A DNA stretch of 64,000 nt from Plebeiibacterium sediminum (GCF_026013605.1 NZ_JAPDPJ010000021.1:1-64000); one strand, 5' to 3'; numbered from the stretch's first letter, positions 1 to 10,196 are shown. Made by a program: numbers and translations. Notes: generated by a model not told the origin, from the sequence alone.

Positions 1-65
1 CTTCTCAATAAAGCTTTTGAGAATTGGTTTTAAGAAAAAAGATAATTTAATTTGAATAATCTAAA

Positions 66-575
66 TCAATCAGACAGAGTTATACTTACATATCCGTGAT
101 TGGCATTATTGATATGCTTTTTAACGGTATTGACCGAAATATCCAAGTCCTCAGCAATTTCCTTATACTTCTTCCCATTAAGCTTTTCAATATAAACCCT
201 TTTGGTAGCATCAGACAGTTGACTAAAAGTTTGATTTACCAATGCATATATTTCAGATTCTATAATCTTGGAACTGATATCTTCCTCAAATTCATCAATA
301 AGTATCCCGGCCTGATATTCACCTTTTTTAGTGGAGTTTCTGATCTGATTCAGAGCAGCGTTTCTTATGGATTGATATAAATAGGCTTTAAGCTGATGTT
401 TATTTTCAAATACAGGTTTTTTATCCCACACTTTAATCCATACGTCCTGAATAATATCTTCAGCTTCGTCTTCTGAATTCAGTAATTTTGTGGCAAAGTA
501 CTTTAAGCCCGTATACATTTCAGAATACAATCGATGATAATTACTTTTCTTCCCTAAATCTAATTCATTACTCAT
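66..575 (-). CDS. RNA polymerase ECF-type sigma-70 factor
   Basis: A 169-aa sigma factor with the two conserved regions of the ECF group. Region 2 covers about residues 15-85 (EDEAEDIIQDVWIKVW, then a -10-recognition helix with RNAALNQIR). Region 4 covers about residues 110-165 and ends in a helix-turn-helix (YKEIAEDLDISVNTVKKHI). It would direct RNA polymerase to a small regulon. In Bacteroidota such factors are often followed by a FecR anti-sigma gene and a SusC/SusD pair; the downstream side lies beyond base 1, so this cannot be tested here. The upstream spacer carries unusual repeats (889-1034). The family is clear; the regulon is unknown. Confidence 0.9.
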   Translation of the reverse strand: MSNELDLGKKSNYHRLYSEMYTGLKYFATKLLNSEDEAEDIIQDVWIKVWDKKPVFENKHQLKAYLYQSIRNAALNQIRNSTKKGEYQAGILIDEFEEDISSKIIESEIYALVNQTFSQLSDATKRVYIEKLNGKKYKEIAEDLDISVNTVKKHINNANHGYVSITLSD

Positions 576-850
576 ACTTACATCAATATTTCTATAGCAT
601 CCCCAATTTCAGAAGACTCTAAAATTAAATATTCGATTATATTCCTGTTACATCCCATTTTTTTTTTGGAGCGTACAAAGTTTCTGAAAAAATACAATTA
701 TACAAAATCATTTATAAATGATTTTATAGGATATGTCATAACTATTTATTGCTTCAATAACCAATAAAACTATAAAGACCGCACTAGAACATATAATTTC
801 TTAATCATTAAGCATAACCTAATCGCATTATCTACCTACCTGCAAAGGAC

Positions 851-875
851 CTGATACGTACCATAGTCGTATCAG
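851..875. repeat. 8-bp inverted repeat
   Basis: CTGATACG at 851-858 is repeated in inverse orientation as CGTATCAG at 868-875, with a 9-base spacer. It adjoins the 11-bp periodic array. It could be an operator or a hairpin; no T-run follows, so it is not a terminator. Confidence 0.6.
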
Positions 876-888
876 ATGCGGATGTCAC

Positions 889-976
889 TCACTATTCCCT
901 CACTTATCATTCACTATTGGCTCACTATTGGCTCACTGATTAGTGAATCAGATGTGAATCATACCTGAATGATATG
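889..976. repeat. Degenerate 11-bp tandem repeat array, eight units
   Basis: TCACT begins at 889, 900, 911, 922 and 933, then TGAAT at 944, 955 and 966, all exactly 11 bases apart. The units at 911 and 922 are identical (TCACTATTGGC). An 11-bp step places each unit on nearly the same face of the helix. Direct repeats with this spacing are typical of sites for OmpR/PhoB-type regulators. Whether this array is an operator or a minisatellite cannot be told from the sequence. Confidence 0.75.
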
Positions 977-1001
977 AACTATATATTTGTGGAATATCCA
1001 C

Positions 1002-1034
1002 ATTTGGTACGTTGCTGTTCCCTATTTGGTACGT
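1002..1034. repeat. Two copies of ATTTGGTACGT 22 bp apart
   Basis: The 11-mer ATTTGGTACGT occurs at 1002-1012 and again at 1024-1034, separated by one further 11-mer. The spacing is twice the period of the array at 889-976, although the phase is offset by 3 bases. It may belong to the same periodic element. Confidence 0.6.
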
Positions 1035-1211
1035 CTCTGATTCATATCAAACTATACTAACAGCTTTTATACTTAGCTCCATAAACAATAATATTGGTGT
1101 TTTTCATTAAACCGTCTCCTTGCCAAGGCCTATCTGGAACATAATCGATCCTTTGGCTCAAAAAAAGAATTCTTACCAATACATTTATTTTTTTTCGGAC
1201 TATTTGAATAA

Positions 1212-1249
1212 AAAAAAGGTTGCTTCGCTATCAGGAAACAACCTTTTTT
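1212..1249 (-). terminator. Rho-independent terminator of relA
   Basis: An 11-bp stem (1212-1222 with 1239-1249) pairs AAAAAAGGTTG with CAACCTTTTTT. Read on the minus strand it is followed by a T-run. It lies 17 bases past the relA stop codon. Confidence 0.8.
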
Positions 1250-1265
1250 AAAAACTATCTTTTGT

Positions 1266-3494
1266 TTATCTGGAGAATGAATCAATCCTTGCTACGGAAT
1301 AAACTCCTTTTACATTCTTTATTTTCTTAATCATGGTGTCGAGCATACTTGTGTCATTTACAAATACAGTTACTGTGCCCTCAAAACTACCTTCCTGGGA
1401 GTCAATTGAAATTGATCTCATTTTTAAATGAAGATCTTTTGTGATCACCTGACTGATATTACTTACAATACCAATATCATCTGTTCCGGTAATTTTAAGT
1501 GTAGCCTGAAAATTAGCAGAAGCACCTGTAGTCCATTGAGCTTTTACAATACGATACCCGAATTTTGTACGCATATCCGGTGCATTAGGACAGGATTTTC
1601 TGTGAATCTTAATTCCACCTAAAACTGAAACAAAACCAAAAATCTCATCTCCAAATATAGGATTACAACATTTTGCCAATGAATAATCTACATTTTTAAG
1701 ATTTTTATCAATCATTAAAACATCAGTCGCCCCTGTTAGCTCTTCATCTACATTGGCCACAAAGTTTGTAGCACTCTTTTGTAAAGCAACCTCGGCCACA
1801 TCTTTCTCAACTTCTTTCTTTTCCAGACCAACGATATACTCCTTAATGCTGGAAACATCTATATTACCAATAGCTATTTCCCTGTAAAAGTCGTTAATGC
1901 TTTTCATTTTAAAATGCTTCACCATCTGATGCACTAACGAATCTGTTAATTCCAGCTTCCAGTTTTTAAGTCGCCTAACTAAGGTTTCTCTACCAAACTC
2001 CGATTCTTTATATAATAAATCCTTTAAAGCCTGCTTTAATTTTGATTTGGCTCTGGAGGTAACTACAACATTTAACCATTCACTTCTGGGCTCCTGAGTA
2101 TTTGATGTAATTACTTCAATATGATCTCCATTTTTAAGCTCTTGCTTTATGGAAGCATGTTTACCATTTATTTTAGCTCCAATACACTTTTTACCTACTC
2201 CTGAGTGAATATCAAATGCAAAATCCAGAACGGTTGCTCCCTTTGGCAAACGTCTTAAATCTCCTTTAGGCGTAAATACAAAAACTTCTTCATCATAAAG
2301 ATTAAGCTTAAAATCATCAATAAAATCAATGGCATTTCTTTCAGGGTTTTCAAGTACTTCACGAATGTTTCCTAACCATTGATCCATACCTTTCTCACCC
2401 TTTCCACCTTTGTATTTCCAGTGTGCAGCAAGACCTTTTTCTGCAACCTCGTTCATACGATTGGTTCGGATTTGTACTTCGACCCATTTTTTTTCAGGAC
2501 CTAATACCGTGGTATGCAACGACTCATATCCATTTGATTTAGGAATGGATAACCAATCTCTCAATCGTGATGGATTTGGCTGATATTTATCGGTTACAAT
2601 AGAATAAACTTTCCAGCAATCGGCCTTTTCATCTTTTTCCTTACTGTTTAATATTACTCTGATCGCAAACAAATCATACACTTTCTCAAAAGGTGTATTC
2701 TGCTTTTTTATTTTATTATGAATAGAGTGAATGGTTTTTGTTCTACCCTTAATTTCAAACTTCAAACCAGCTTCTTCCAATTCCTTTTTTAACGGTGCTA
2801 TAAAGTCTTTAATATACTTATCTCTGGCTCTTTTGGTATCATTTAGCTTTTGTGCTATATCATCATAAACCTCTCTCATGGTGTACTTCATCACCATATC
2901 TTCCATCTCTGATTTAATGGTATATAAACCTAAACGATGGGCCATTGGAGCATACAAGTAACCAACCTCAGAAGCAATTTTCTGCTGACTTTCTATATCG
3001 TAAAGCTTAAGGCTACGCATTGTTTCAAGCCTGTCTGCCAGAATTATTAGAATAACACGAACATCCTTAGCAAATGACAGCAATAGTTTTCTAAAGTTCT
3101 CAGTCTCTATTGAGGTGTCTTTATCATACAGATCTTTTACCTTTAAAAGTCCGCTAATGATCTCTTCAACACTTTTACCAAAGATGGCAGACACTTCATT
3201 TAATACAATATCTTCGTGCTGAATAACATCATATAATAAAGCACAAATAATTGATGTACGCCCTAAACCTATTTCAGAAGCAACAATATTGGCCACTTCT
3301 AATGAATGTATAGCAGATAATTTACCTGAAGGTCGCCTGTATTCTTTTTTACGCTCAAGAGATATTTCTATAGCCTTTCGAATTTCAGTAACATCTTCAT
3401 TACTTAAAATATTCCTACACGCTCTCAAAAGATTTCTGTAGTTTCTTTTGATTTCTATCTTTTCAGCGTCACTTATTAATACGGGGTTTTCCAT
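1266..3494 (-). CDS. relA: RelA/SpoT-family (p)ppGpp synthetase with degenerate hydrolase domain
   Basis: A 742-aa long RSH enzyme that makes the alarmone (p)ppGpp from ATP and GDP/GTP during starvation. Domains in order: N-terminal HD-like domain (about 20-165), synthetase (about 240-360, with YDLFAIRV and EVQIRT), TGS (403-464), a Cys-Cys conserved-cysteine region (C609-C610) and a C-terminal ACT domain (about 660-742). The HD domain keeps H63 and D154, but the His-Asp pair reads Tyr88-Asp89 (ALLYDV instead of ALLHDV) and the following EDT motif is replaced. Hydrolysis is therefore probably lost and the enzyme is RelA-like. Bacteroidota usually carry a second, SpoT-like paralogue. A good promoter lies at 3555-3585. 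Confidence 0.93.
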   Translation of the reverse strand: MENPVLISDAEKIEIKRNYRNLLRACRNILSNEDVTEIRKAIEISLERKKEYRRPSGKLSAIHSLEVANIVASEIGLGRTSIICALLYDVIQHEDIVLNEVSAIFGKSVEEIISGLLKVKDLYDKDTSIETENFRKLLLSFAKDVRVILIILADRLETMRSLKLYDIESQQKIASEVGYLYAPMAHRLGLYTIKSEMEDMVMKYTMREVYDDIAQKLNDTKRARDKYIKDFIAPLKKELEEAGLKFEIKGRTKTIHSIHNKIKKQNTPFEKVYDLFAIRVILNSKEKDEKADCWKVYSIVTDKYQPNPSRLRDWLSIPKSNGYESLHTTVLGPEKKWVEVQIRTNRMNEVAEKGLAAHWKYKGGKGEKGMDQWLGNIREVLENPERNAIDFIDDFKLNLYDEEVFVFTPKGDLRRLPKGATVLDFAFDIHSGVGKKCIGAKINGKHASIKQELKNGDHIEVITSNTQEPRSEWLNVVVTSRAKSKLKQALKDLLYKESEFGRETLVRRLKNWKLELTDSLVHQMVKHFKMKSINDFYREIAIGNIDVSSIKEYIVGLEKKEVEKDVAEVALQKSATNFVANVDEELTGATDVLMIDKNLKNVDYSLAKCCNPIFGDEIFGFVSVLGGIKIHRKSCPNAPDMRTKFGYRIVKAQWTTGASANFQATLKITGTDDIGIVSNISQVITKDLHLKMRSISIDSQEGSFEGTVTVFVNDTSMLDTMIKKIKNVKGVYSVARIDSFSR

Positions 3495-3554
3495 AAAATT
3501 GATATAAGATGTAATAATCTTGTATAAATATTATTCATTTCAATCGTTAGTCTC

Positions 3555-3585
3555 CAAAAATATATCACAAATACGTTTAAACAAA
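3555..3585 (-). promoter_or_regulatory. Bacteroidota-type promoter of relA
   Basis: On the minus strand, TTTG (3582-3585) is followed after exactly 19 bases by TATTTTTG (3555-3562). This matches the -33 TTTG / -7 TAnnTTTG consensus. The start codon lies about 60 bases downstream. Confidence 0.7.
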
Positions 3586-3687
3586 ACATTCTGTCAAATC
3601 CTTTTGCATAAAAGTTGACATTTGTTGCTATTTATGGTATATTAAATATCGATAACACATTGTTTAACAGCTTAAAAAATAGGAGTT

Positions 3688-3975
3688 ATGAGAAATAGTG
3701 GTCTGTTTTTTGGAGGAATGATTGCCGGAGCAATAGTTGGAGCTGCTACCGCATTATTATTTGCTCCTCAAAAAGGTTCAGAAACTCGTGATCAATTAAA
3801 AAACAAGTTGAATGAACTAGAAAAAGAAATGCAAAACACCAAAGACAAACTAAAAGTTAAAGGTGGAGAACTAAAAGAAGAATTAAAAGAAAAAATTCAC
3901 AACATTGAACAAAGAATTGAAAAACTTCTTGATGAGTACAAAAAAACTTTGGAACCAACCAGTAGTGCAAATTAG
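3688..3975 (+). CDS. YtxH domain-containing membrane-anchored protein
   Basis: A 95-aa protein with one N-terminal membrane segment (about residues 6-27, rich in Gly and Ala, ending LLFAPQKGSETRDQL). A long charged helix follows (about 30-90) and should form a coiled coil. This is the layout of the YtxH family, often stress-related and of unknown mechanism. The gene diverges from relA. It is separated by a terminator from the next two small genes, which also encode membrane or coiled-coil proteins; this grouping recurs in Bacteroidota. The role is inferred only from the family. Confidence 0.85.
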   Translation: MRNSGLFFGGMIAGAIVGAATALLFAPQKGSETRDQLKNKLNELEKEMQNTKDKLKVKGGELKEELKEKIHNIEQRIEKLLDEYKKTLEPTSSAN

Positions 3976-3999
3976 TAGAAAATTTGATTTTTTTATTGT

Positions 4000-4052
4000 A
4001 GCCTGAAACTAATTTCTTATTTTGAAAAAAGATTAGCTTCAGGCTTTTTTAT
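4000..4052 (+). terminator. Terminator after the YtxH gene
   Basis: AGCCTGAAACTAAT (4000-4013) pairs with ATTAGCTTCAGGCT (4032-4045) with a single mismatch. A run of T follows at 4045-4050. Confidence 0.85.
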
Positions 4053-4083
4053 CTCTATCATATTTCAATATATCTAATTTATT

Positions 4084-4458
4084 ATGGACAGGAAAGAAAC
4101 TATTTCAGAAGAGATTTCTGATATAAAAAAAGAGATCAACACCTATTTCCAAAGCAAACTTGATTTAACAAAACTTCAGGCTGCAGAAGATTTAAGTCGA
4201 TTTGTTTCAGGCATTGCTGTAAAGGTGGTTTTATTTTATATCGCCATGTTTGTATTAATATTTGTATCAATGGCAGCAGCCTTTGCAATAGGTACTTACA
4301 CCAAAAGTAATGAGCTGGGATTTTTAATTATTGCCGGAGTATATGTGCTGGTTGCAATAATCTTTTACTTACTCAAGAGATATTTAATTCAAACTCCGGT
4401 TATCAAAGCATTCATCCAAATATTTTTTCAAAATTTTAGTAAGTATGACAAGGAATAG
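4084..4458 (+). CDS. Holin-like small membrane protein (phage holin family)
   Basis: A 124-aa protein. An amphipathic N-terminal helix (about 1-40) leads into two hydrophobic segments (about 47-72 and 79-100) and a short basic tail. This is the layout of the Phage_holin_3_6 / Actinobacteriophage holin-like family. Bacteroidota chromosomes carry it next to YtxH genes, with no phage context. The last codons overlap the next gene by 14 bases, so the two are co-translated. A lytic function is not implied; a membrane or envelope role is more likely. Confidence 0.75.
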   Translation: MDRKETISEEISDIKKEINTYFQSKLDLTKLQAAEDLSRFVSGIAVKVVLFYIAMFVLIFVSMAAAFAIGTYTKSNELGFLIIAGVYVLVAIIFYLLKRYLIQTPVIKAFIQIFFQNFSKYDKE

Positions 4459-4702
4459 ATATAGCCACATCAAATCTTTTAAGGATTTTGAAAATGAAAA
4501 GATTCAACTACATTATCAAATCCGGCTTTCAGAAAAGAAATTACAGATAAAGCAACTTGAATTAAGAGAGTACTTAAATCCTTTCAGGTTTTTTTCTTCG
4601 ATGCTAAACGAACTATATAAACCTGTTTTTGATTTAGCAAAATCAATTATTATGCATTTTGTAGAAAAGCATAAGGCAAAGAGCAATACTTCTGAAGAGT
4701 AA
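4445..4702 (+). CDS. Small charged protein of unknown function, third gene of the YtxH/holin group
   Basis: An 85-aa protein whose start codon lies inside the end of the holin-like gene (14-base overlap, different frame). This argues for translational coupling and a real gene. It has a charged helical N-terminal half (about 10-45) and a more hydrophobic stretch at about 55-72 that may lie on the membrane. I do not recognise a named domain. A strong bidirectional terminator follows. Confidence 0.7.
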   Translation: MTRNRYSHIKSFKDFENEKIQLHYQIRLSEKKLQIKQLELREYLNPFRFFSSMLNELYKPVFDLAKSIIMHFVEKHKAKSNTSEE

Positions 4703-4716
4703 AAGTAAAATATAAA

Positions 4717-4753
4717 AAAACGGCTGTTCATTTATATCATGAACAGCCGTTTT
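4717..4753. terminator. Bidirectional terminator between convergent operons
   Basis: A perfect 14-bp stem (4717-4730 with 4740-4753) contains ACGGCTGTTCA and its complement. On the minus strand it ends in seven T, on the plus strand in four. It serves both the 85-aa gene and the cobalamin locus. Confidence 0.9.
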
Positions 4754-4777
4754 ACAATTATCTTATACTAGAATATC

Positions 4778-5830
4778 TTACCAAAACATACAAGAATTAG
4801 GACTCACTCCTACAGTATATTCAGCTTTAAATGCACCTTCTTTAGAATAACATTTAACAACACTTGGATCAGAATAACTTAATTGGTCACATACCCAAAC
4901 ATCTCCATTATCAGGATTTACATCAATACCATAAAAAGTATCATCAATAAATTTAGCAGATGGTAAAGTTGATGATGAAACCTCCATTGCATAAACTGCA
5001 TCTGATACAAAATAAATTGTACTTCCATCAGGACTTACTGCCATATTTTTTACTGTTCCTGAAGGATTAGCAATTGGCCATGAAGTGACACTATTATCTT
5101 CAGTATTAATTTTTGATAACCCAGCATCTGTATATGATACATTTGGATAATTTGAGTAATCAGGAGCTCCACCACAATTAACCCATACATTTCCATCTGC
5201 ATCTACAACCATATCCTTAGGACAAGCTTTTACCGTAATCGTGTTCTCTACAGTAAGTGTATTCAAATTAATAACCGAAACAGTATTATCATCATTTAAC
5301 CATCCACCACTATTGGCTACATATAATTTATCATTAGAAACCACCATTTTTTCAGGTCCATGTCCAACAGCAATTGAAGTACTGTTCATTGTTAATGTTT
5401 TTAAATCAACAACATATACAACACCTTCTCCACTTCCATTTGTAACATATGCTTTATTATCATATATGGTCACTTCTCTTGGATAGCTTAATTCGGTAAA
5501 TGCAGCAACACTCAACATTGTTTCCTTGTCAACAATTTCAATAGATCCGGCTCCATTTGAAGTGGTTACAACAATGACCAAATAGTCCTTAGAAAAAGCC
5601 ATTGACTGTGGATATTGACCCAATGGAACACCATTATTAAGGGCAAATATTCCATTTGTAACATCATCGTTATCTGTATTTATATAGGATACGGAACCAC
5701 TTGCAGAACCTTCATTTAGCACATAAACACCTTTTCCATATAATCCATAATTTTCTTCATCATCAGTACATGATACTACTAATAATGAAAAGATAAGGGC
5801 ATAAAATGCCAATTTTGCAATCTTTCTCAT
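4778..5830 (-). CDS. BtuG-like surface beta-propeller lipoprotein (YncE/DUF5074-type), probable B12-binding partner
   Basis: A 350-aa lipoprotein. The signal peptide ends in a lipobox (LLVVSC), and the lipid cysteine is followed by TDDEE, an acidic patch of the kind that sends Bacteroidota lipoproteins to the cell surface. The body consists of repeated beta-propeller blades (IEIVDKETM, VYVVDLKTL, VSVINLNTL), as in YncE/YVTN proteins. The gene starts 11 bases after the BtuB-like receptor and lies under the same cobalamin riboswitch. In Bacteroides, BtuG proteins of this fold bind B12 very tightly on top of BtuB. By fold, lipidation and position this is the likely counterpart; ligand binding is inferred. 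Confidence 0.8.
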   Translation of the reverse strand: MRKIAKLAFYALIFSLLVVSCTDDEENYGLYGKGVYVLNEGSASGSVSYINTDNDDVTNGIFALNNGVPLGQYPQSMAFSKDYLVIVVTTSNGAGSIEIVDKETMLSVAAFTELSYPREVTIYDNKAYVTNGSGEGVVYVVDLKTLTMNSTSIAVGHGPEKMVVSNDKLYVANSGGWLNDDNTVSVINLNTLTVENTITVKACPKDMVVDADGNVWVNCGGAPDYSNYPNVSYTDAGLSKINTEDNSVTSWPIANPSGTVKNMAVSPDGSTIYFVSDAVYAMEVSSSTLPSAKFIDDTFYGIDVNPDNGDVWVCDQLSYSDPSVVKCYSKEGAFKAEYTVGVSPNSCMFW

Positions 5831-5841
5831 TTTTATGTTTA

Positions 5842-7743
5842 TTAAAATTTATAATTTATTCCGATATAATAGTTTCTACCCGGCATTGGATAAGCATAAA
5901 CCATCTGATACGATTCATTAAAAACATTTTCAACCTTAAACTGCCCCTCTAAGTGCAATGATTTAAATCTGTAATTACAGATAACATCAGTTAAAAACAC
6001 CTCTTTCATCAGCCACCCACTTGTAGCTTCTGTTTTCGACTGAAAAGAATTATTTAAAGACAAGTCCAAATTCTTCAGTCCATATACAACATTAGTTCTA
6101 ATGATATGTTTTGGTTTATAAGCCAGATTTTGTTTATAATTTACATCTGATTCATCGTTATAATAACTATCATTAAAACCGTATCTTATATAGAAATTTA
6201 AATCTGACTTACCCAAAGTTTTCAACCAATGAAAATCAACTTCAATACCTCTTGACATTACCTCACTGGAGTTTTGAGGCTCTGAATTACCGCTTAGTGT
6301 AGGCATCCATAAAATCATTTCTTCATTATTAGTTAAAAAGAAGGATGTTTTTAGCAATACAAAATCTGATGCATTAATATTTTTCTTCCAGTCTGCTCCA
6401 AATTCAAATCCATAACCCTTTTCAGATTTTAGATTTACATTTCCTCCCGGAATCCAATAACGCTCATTAAATGTAGGTCTTCGATAATGTGTCCCAAACT
6501 TTCCTCGTAAAGTAATATGCTGAGATAATAGTTGGTGTAATCCTCCCAAACTAAACATAAGCGGAGGTGAAGTTTCTGTATTTAAATCCTGACTTAATGA
6601 TATATTTATCTTTGAATGATCAAAAAGATATCTCCCGGAAACAGAAAGCCCACCCTCATGTTCATATACTTTTTTCTGATAAGCAGTAACATCACCAATT
6701 AAATAATTATATCTGAACAGCACATCAAAATCAAACCTGTCATTTAAGTAAAATCTAGTATTTATTGAATTTAGCCAACGATAAGATCCTATTTCGGAAT
6801 AAGTTCTATAATTCATAGTTACAGGATCCTTATCTGTATATAACATATAATCTCTGATCCATCCGGATTGATATTCAGCTTTTATATTATTAAAAACCCT
6901 TTTGTAACCCCAGGCTATTTTTAAAGTTGAATCGATTTGATTCTGATAACTCACAGGCTTTCCTCTACCCATAGTGCCTGGAATATTATTATCCTTTACC
7001 TGATACCATAATCCGACGTTCAAATAGTTTTTTCCCAACTTAAAATTGGCATTATGAATCATTCCATAGCCCTCTGTTTGGTTATGCGTTAATGTCTCTG
7101 TTGGATGACCCAATTCAAGCTGATCGGTATACTTAAAATCATTCTTTATTTTAGAAACAAACAACTGACCGGAGTAGGTTACCTGACCACTGGCAACCCT
7201 GGCCTGAAAACCATATTTTTGGTTTGAGAAACTGCCATAACCGGCATTAACATTAAATTCTTTTTTCTTATGAAAATCTAAAAGATTATTTAGCTCAACC
7301 ACACCACCAAAAGTACCACTACCATATACACTTCCTGAGGCTCCATAAATCACATTTATTTCATCAAATCCACGTACATTCACCATGGATAAATCTGCAC
7401 CGCCTGTTGTTAATGAGTTAATAGGCAAACCATTCCACAACACACTTGTATGCGAACTTCCCCCACCTCTTATACTAATAGAAGACTGTGCTCCTTCTCC
7501 TCCATAATTTAAAATATTAACCAGTGAAGTTTTTGACAAAAGATAGGATACATCAGTAGATAAATAGTTGTGCATTTGGGAAGTATCTATTGTAATTTTC
7601 CTTTCTGTATCCGACAACAACTCTCTTCTGGACTCGATAATCTCAACTTCAACAATATGCATCGTATCCCTTGCCATATCCTGTGTTAATCCAACAGAAT
7701 AGTGCCCAATAAAAATCACAAATAAAAACAGCCAGTTTTTCAT
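5842..7743 (-). CDS. btuB: TonB-dependent outer-membrane receptor, BtuB-like cobalamin transporter
   Basis: A 633-aa receptor with a signal peptide (about 1-21), an N-terminal plug domain (about 45-155, with ISIRGGG and the VLWNGLPIN segment) and a 22-strand-type barrel ending in an aromatic residue (INYKF). It lacks the carboxypeptidase-like extension of SusC proteins and has the size of BtuB. A cobalamin riboswitch lies directly upstream, so B12 should repress it. It would import cobalamin through the outer membrane using TonB energy, together with the BtuG-like lipoprotein that follows. No BtuFCD transporter lies in the window. Confidence 0.88.
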   Translation of the reverse strand: MKNWLFLFVIFIGHYSVGLTQDMARDTMHIVEVEIIESRRELLSDTERKITIDTSQMHNYLSTDVSYLLSKTSLVNILNYGGEGAQSSISIRGGGSSHTSVLWNGLPINSLTTGGADLSMVNVRGFDEINVIYGASGSVYGSGTFGGVVELNNLLDFHKKKEFNVNAGYGSFSNQKYGFQARVASGQVTYSGQLFVSKIKNDFKYTDQLELGHPTETLTHNQTEGYGMIHNANFKLGKNYLNVGLWYQVKDNNIPGTMGRGKPVSYQNQIDSTLKIAWGYKRVFNNIKAEYQSGWIRDYMLYTDKDPVTMNYRTYSEIGSYRWLNSINTRFYLNDRFDFDVLFRYNYLIGDVTAYQKKVYEHEGGLSVSGRYLFDHSKINISLSQDLNTETSPPLMFSLGGLHQLLSQHITLRGKFGTHYRRPTFNERYWIPGGNVNLKSEKGYGFEFGADWKKNINASDFVLLKTSFFLTNNEEMILWMPTLSGNSEPQNSSEVMSRGIEVDFHWLKTLGKSDLNFYIRYGFNDSYYNDESDVNYKQNLAYKPKHIIRTNVVYGLKNLDLSLNNSFQSKTEATSGWLMKEVFLTDVICNYRFKSLHLEGQFKVENVFNESYQMVYAYPMPGRNYYIGINYKF

Positions 7744-7850
7744 CCCCTCAATAATAATTACATCAATTATTCACAACAATTTCAGGGATACAAAAGAAAG
7801 AATTGTACCATGATATCTATTCCGAATAACATGAACATACTAAACAAATT

Positions 7851-8004
7851 GGCAGGTCTTCTGACTTATTCCGACTTACTATCGCCTTCCCATCCATAAA
7901 ACAGACAGTGGCATTTTGATAGTAAGCATACTATTTTGAATTAAACTCAAAATCGAAACTTACAGCAGCGGATACTGTTGTCGAATTTCACGACATTCCC
8001 TATT
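7851..8004 (-). promoter_or_regulatory. Cobalamin riboswitch
   Basis: On the minus strand the element begins near 8004 with AATAGGGAATGTCGTG. It continues with a CCGCTGCTGTAAG core, a TGCCACTG segment and a GGGAAGGCG segment, and ends in the B12 box AGTCAGAAGACCTGCC (7851-7866). The order of conserved blocks is that of the adenosylcobalamin/cobalamin riboswitch. About 107 bases separate it from the btuB start. No clear terminator hairpin was seen there, so control may act on translation. Confidence 0.95.
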
Positions 8005-8050
8005 AAATTGATAATTATATAACTCTATAATTATCAAACCAATTTCGGAA

Positions 8051-8058
8051 CAAAAATA
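8051..8058 (-). promoter_or_regulatory. -7 box of the cobalamin locus promoter
   Basis: The minus strand reads TATTTTTG, a perfect TAnnTTTG match, about 47 bases upstream of the riboswitch. The -33 region is T-rich but lacks a clean TTTG. Confidence 0.55.
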
Positions 8059-8098
8059 CAACTTATTCCATGATAAAAAACTATTAGTCACTTTTTAG

Positions 8099-10192
<2,094 letters not shown>

Positions 10193-10196
10193 ATCT

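Larger units (their letters stand above)
576..1265. other. 690-base spacer with repeats
   Basis: No credible gene lies between the sigma factor and relA. The spacer holds a perfect 8-bp inverted repeat (851-858 with 868-875), an 11-bp periodic tandem array (889-976), two copies of ATTTGGTACGT 22 bp apart (1002-1012 and 1024-1034), and the relA terminator (1212-1249). The rest is AT-rich sequence without recognisable structure. Confidence 0.7.

Noticed and set aside
889-976. CRISPR array
   Set aside because: The units are 11 bp and contiguous without spacers of 30 or more bases, and no cas genes are in the window.
3615-3643. TTGACA-N17-TATATT before the YtxH gene, a textbook sigma-70 promoter of other phyla
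   Set aside because: The primary sigma factor of Bacteroidota recognises TTTG/TAnnTTTG, and relA beside it has a perfect promoter of that type. In such AT-rich DNA the match can arise by chance.
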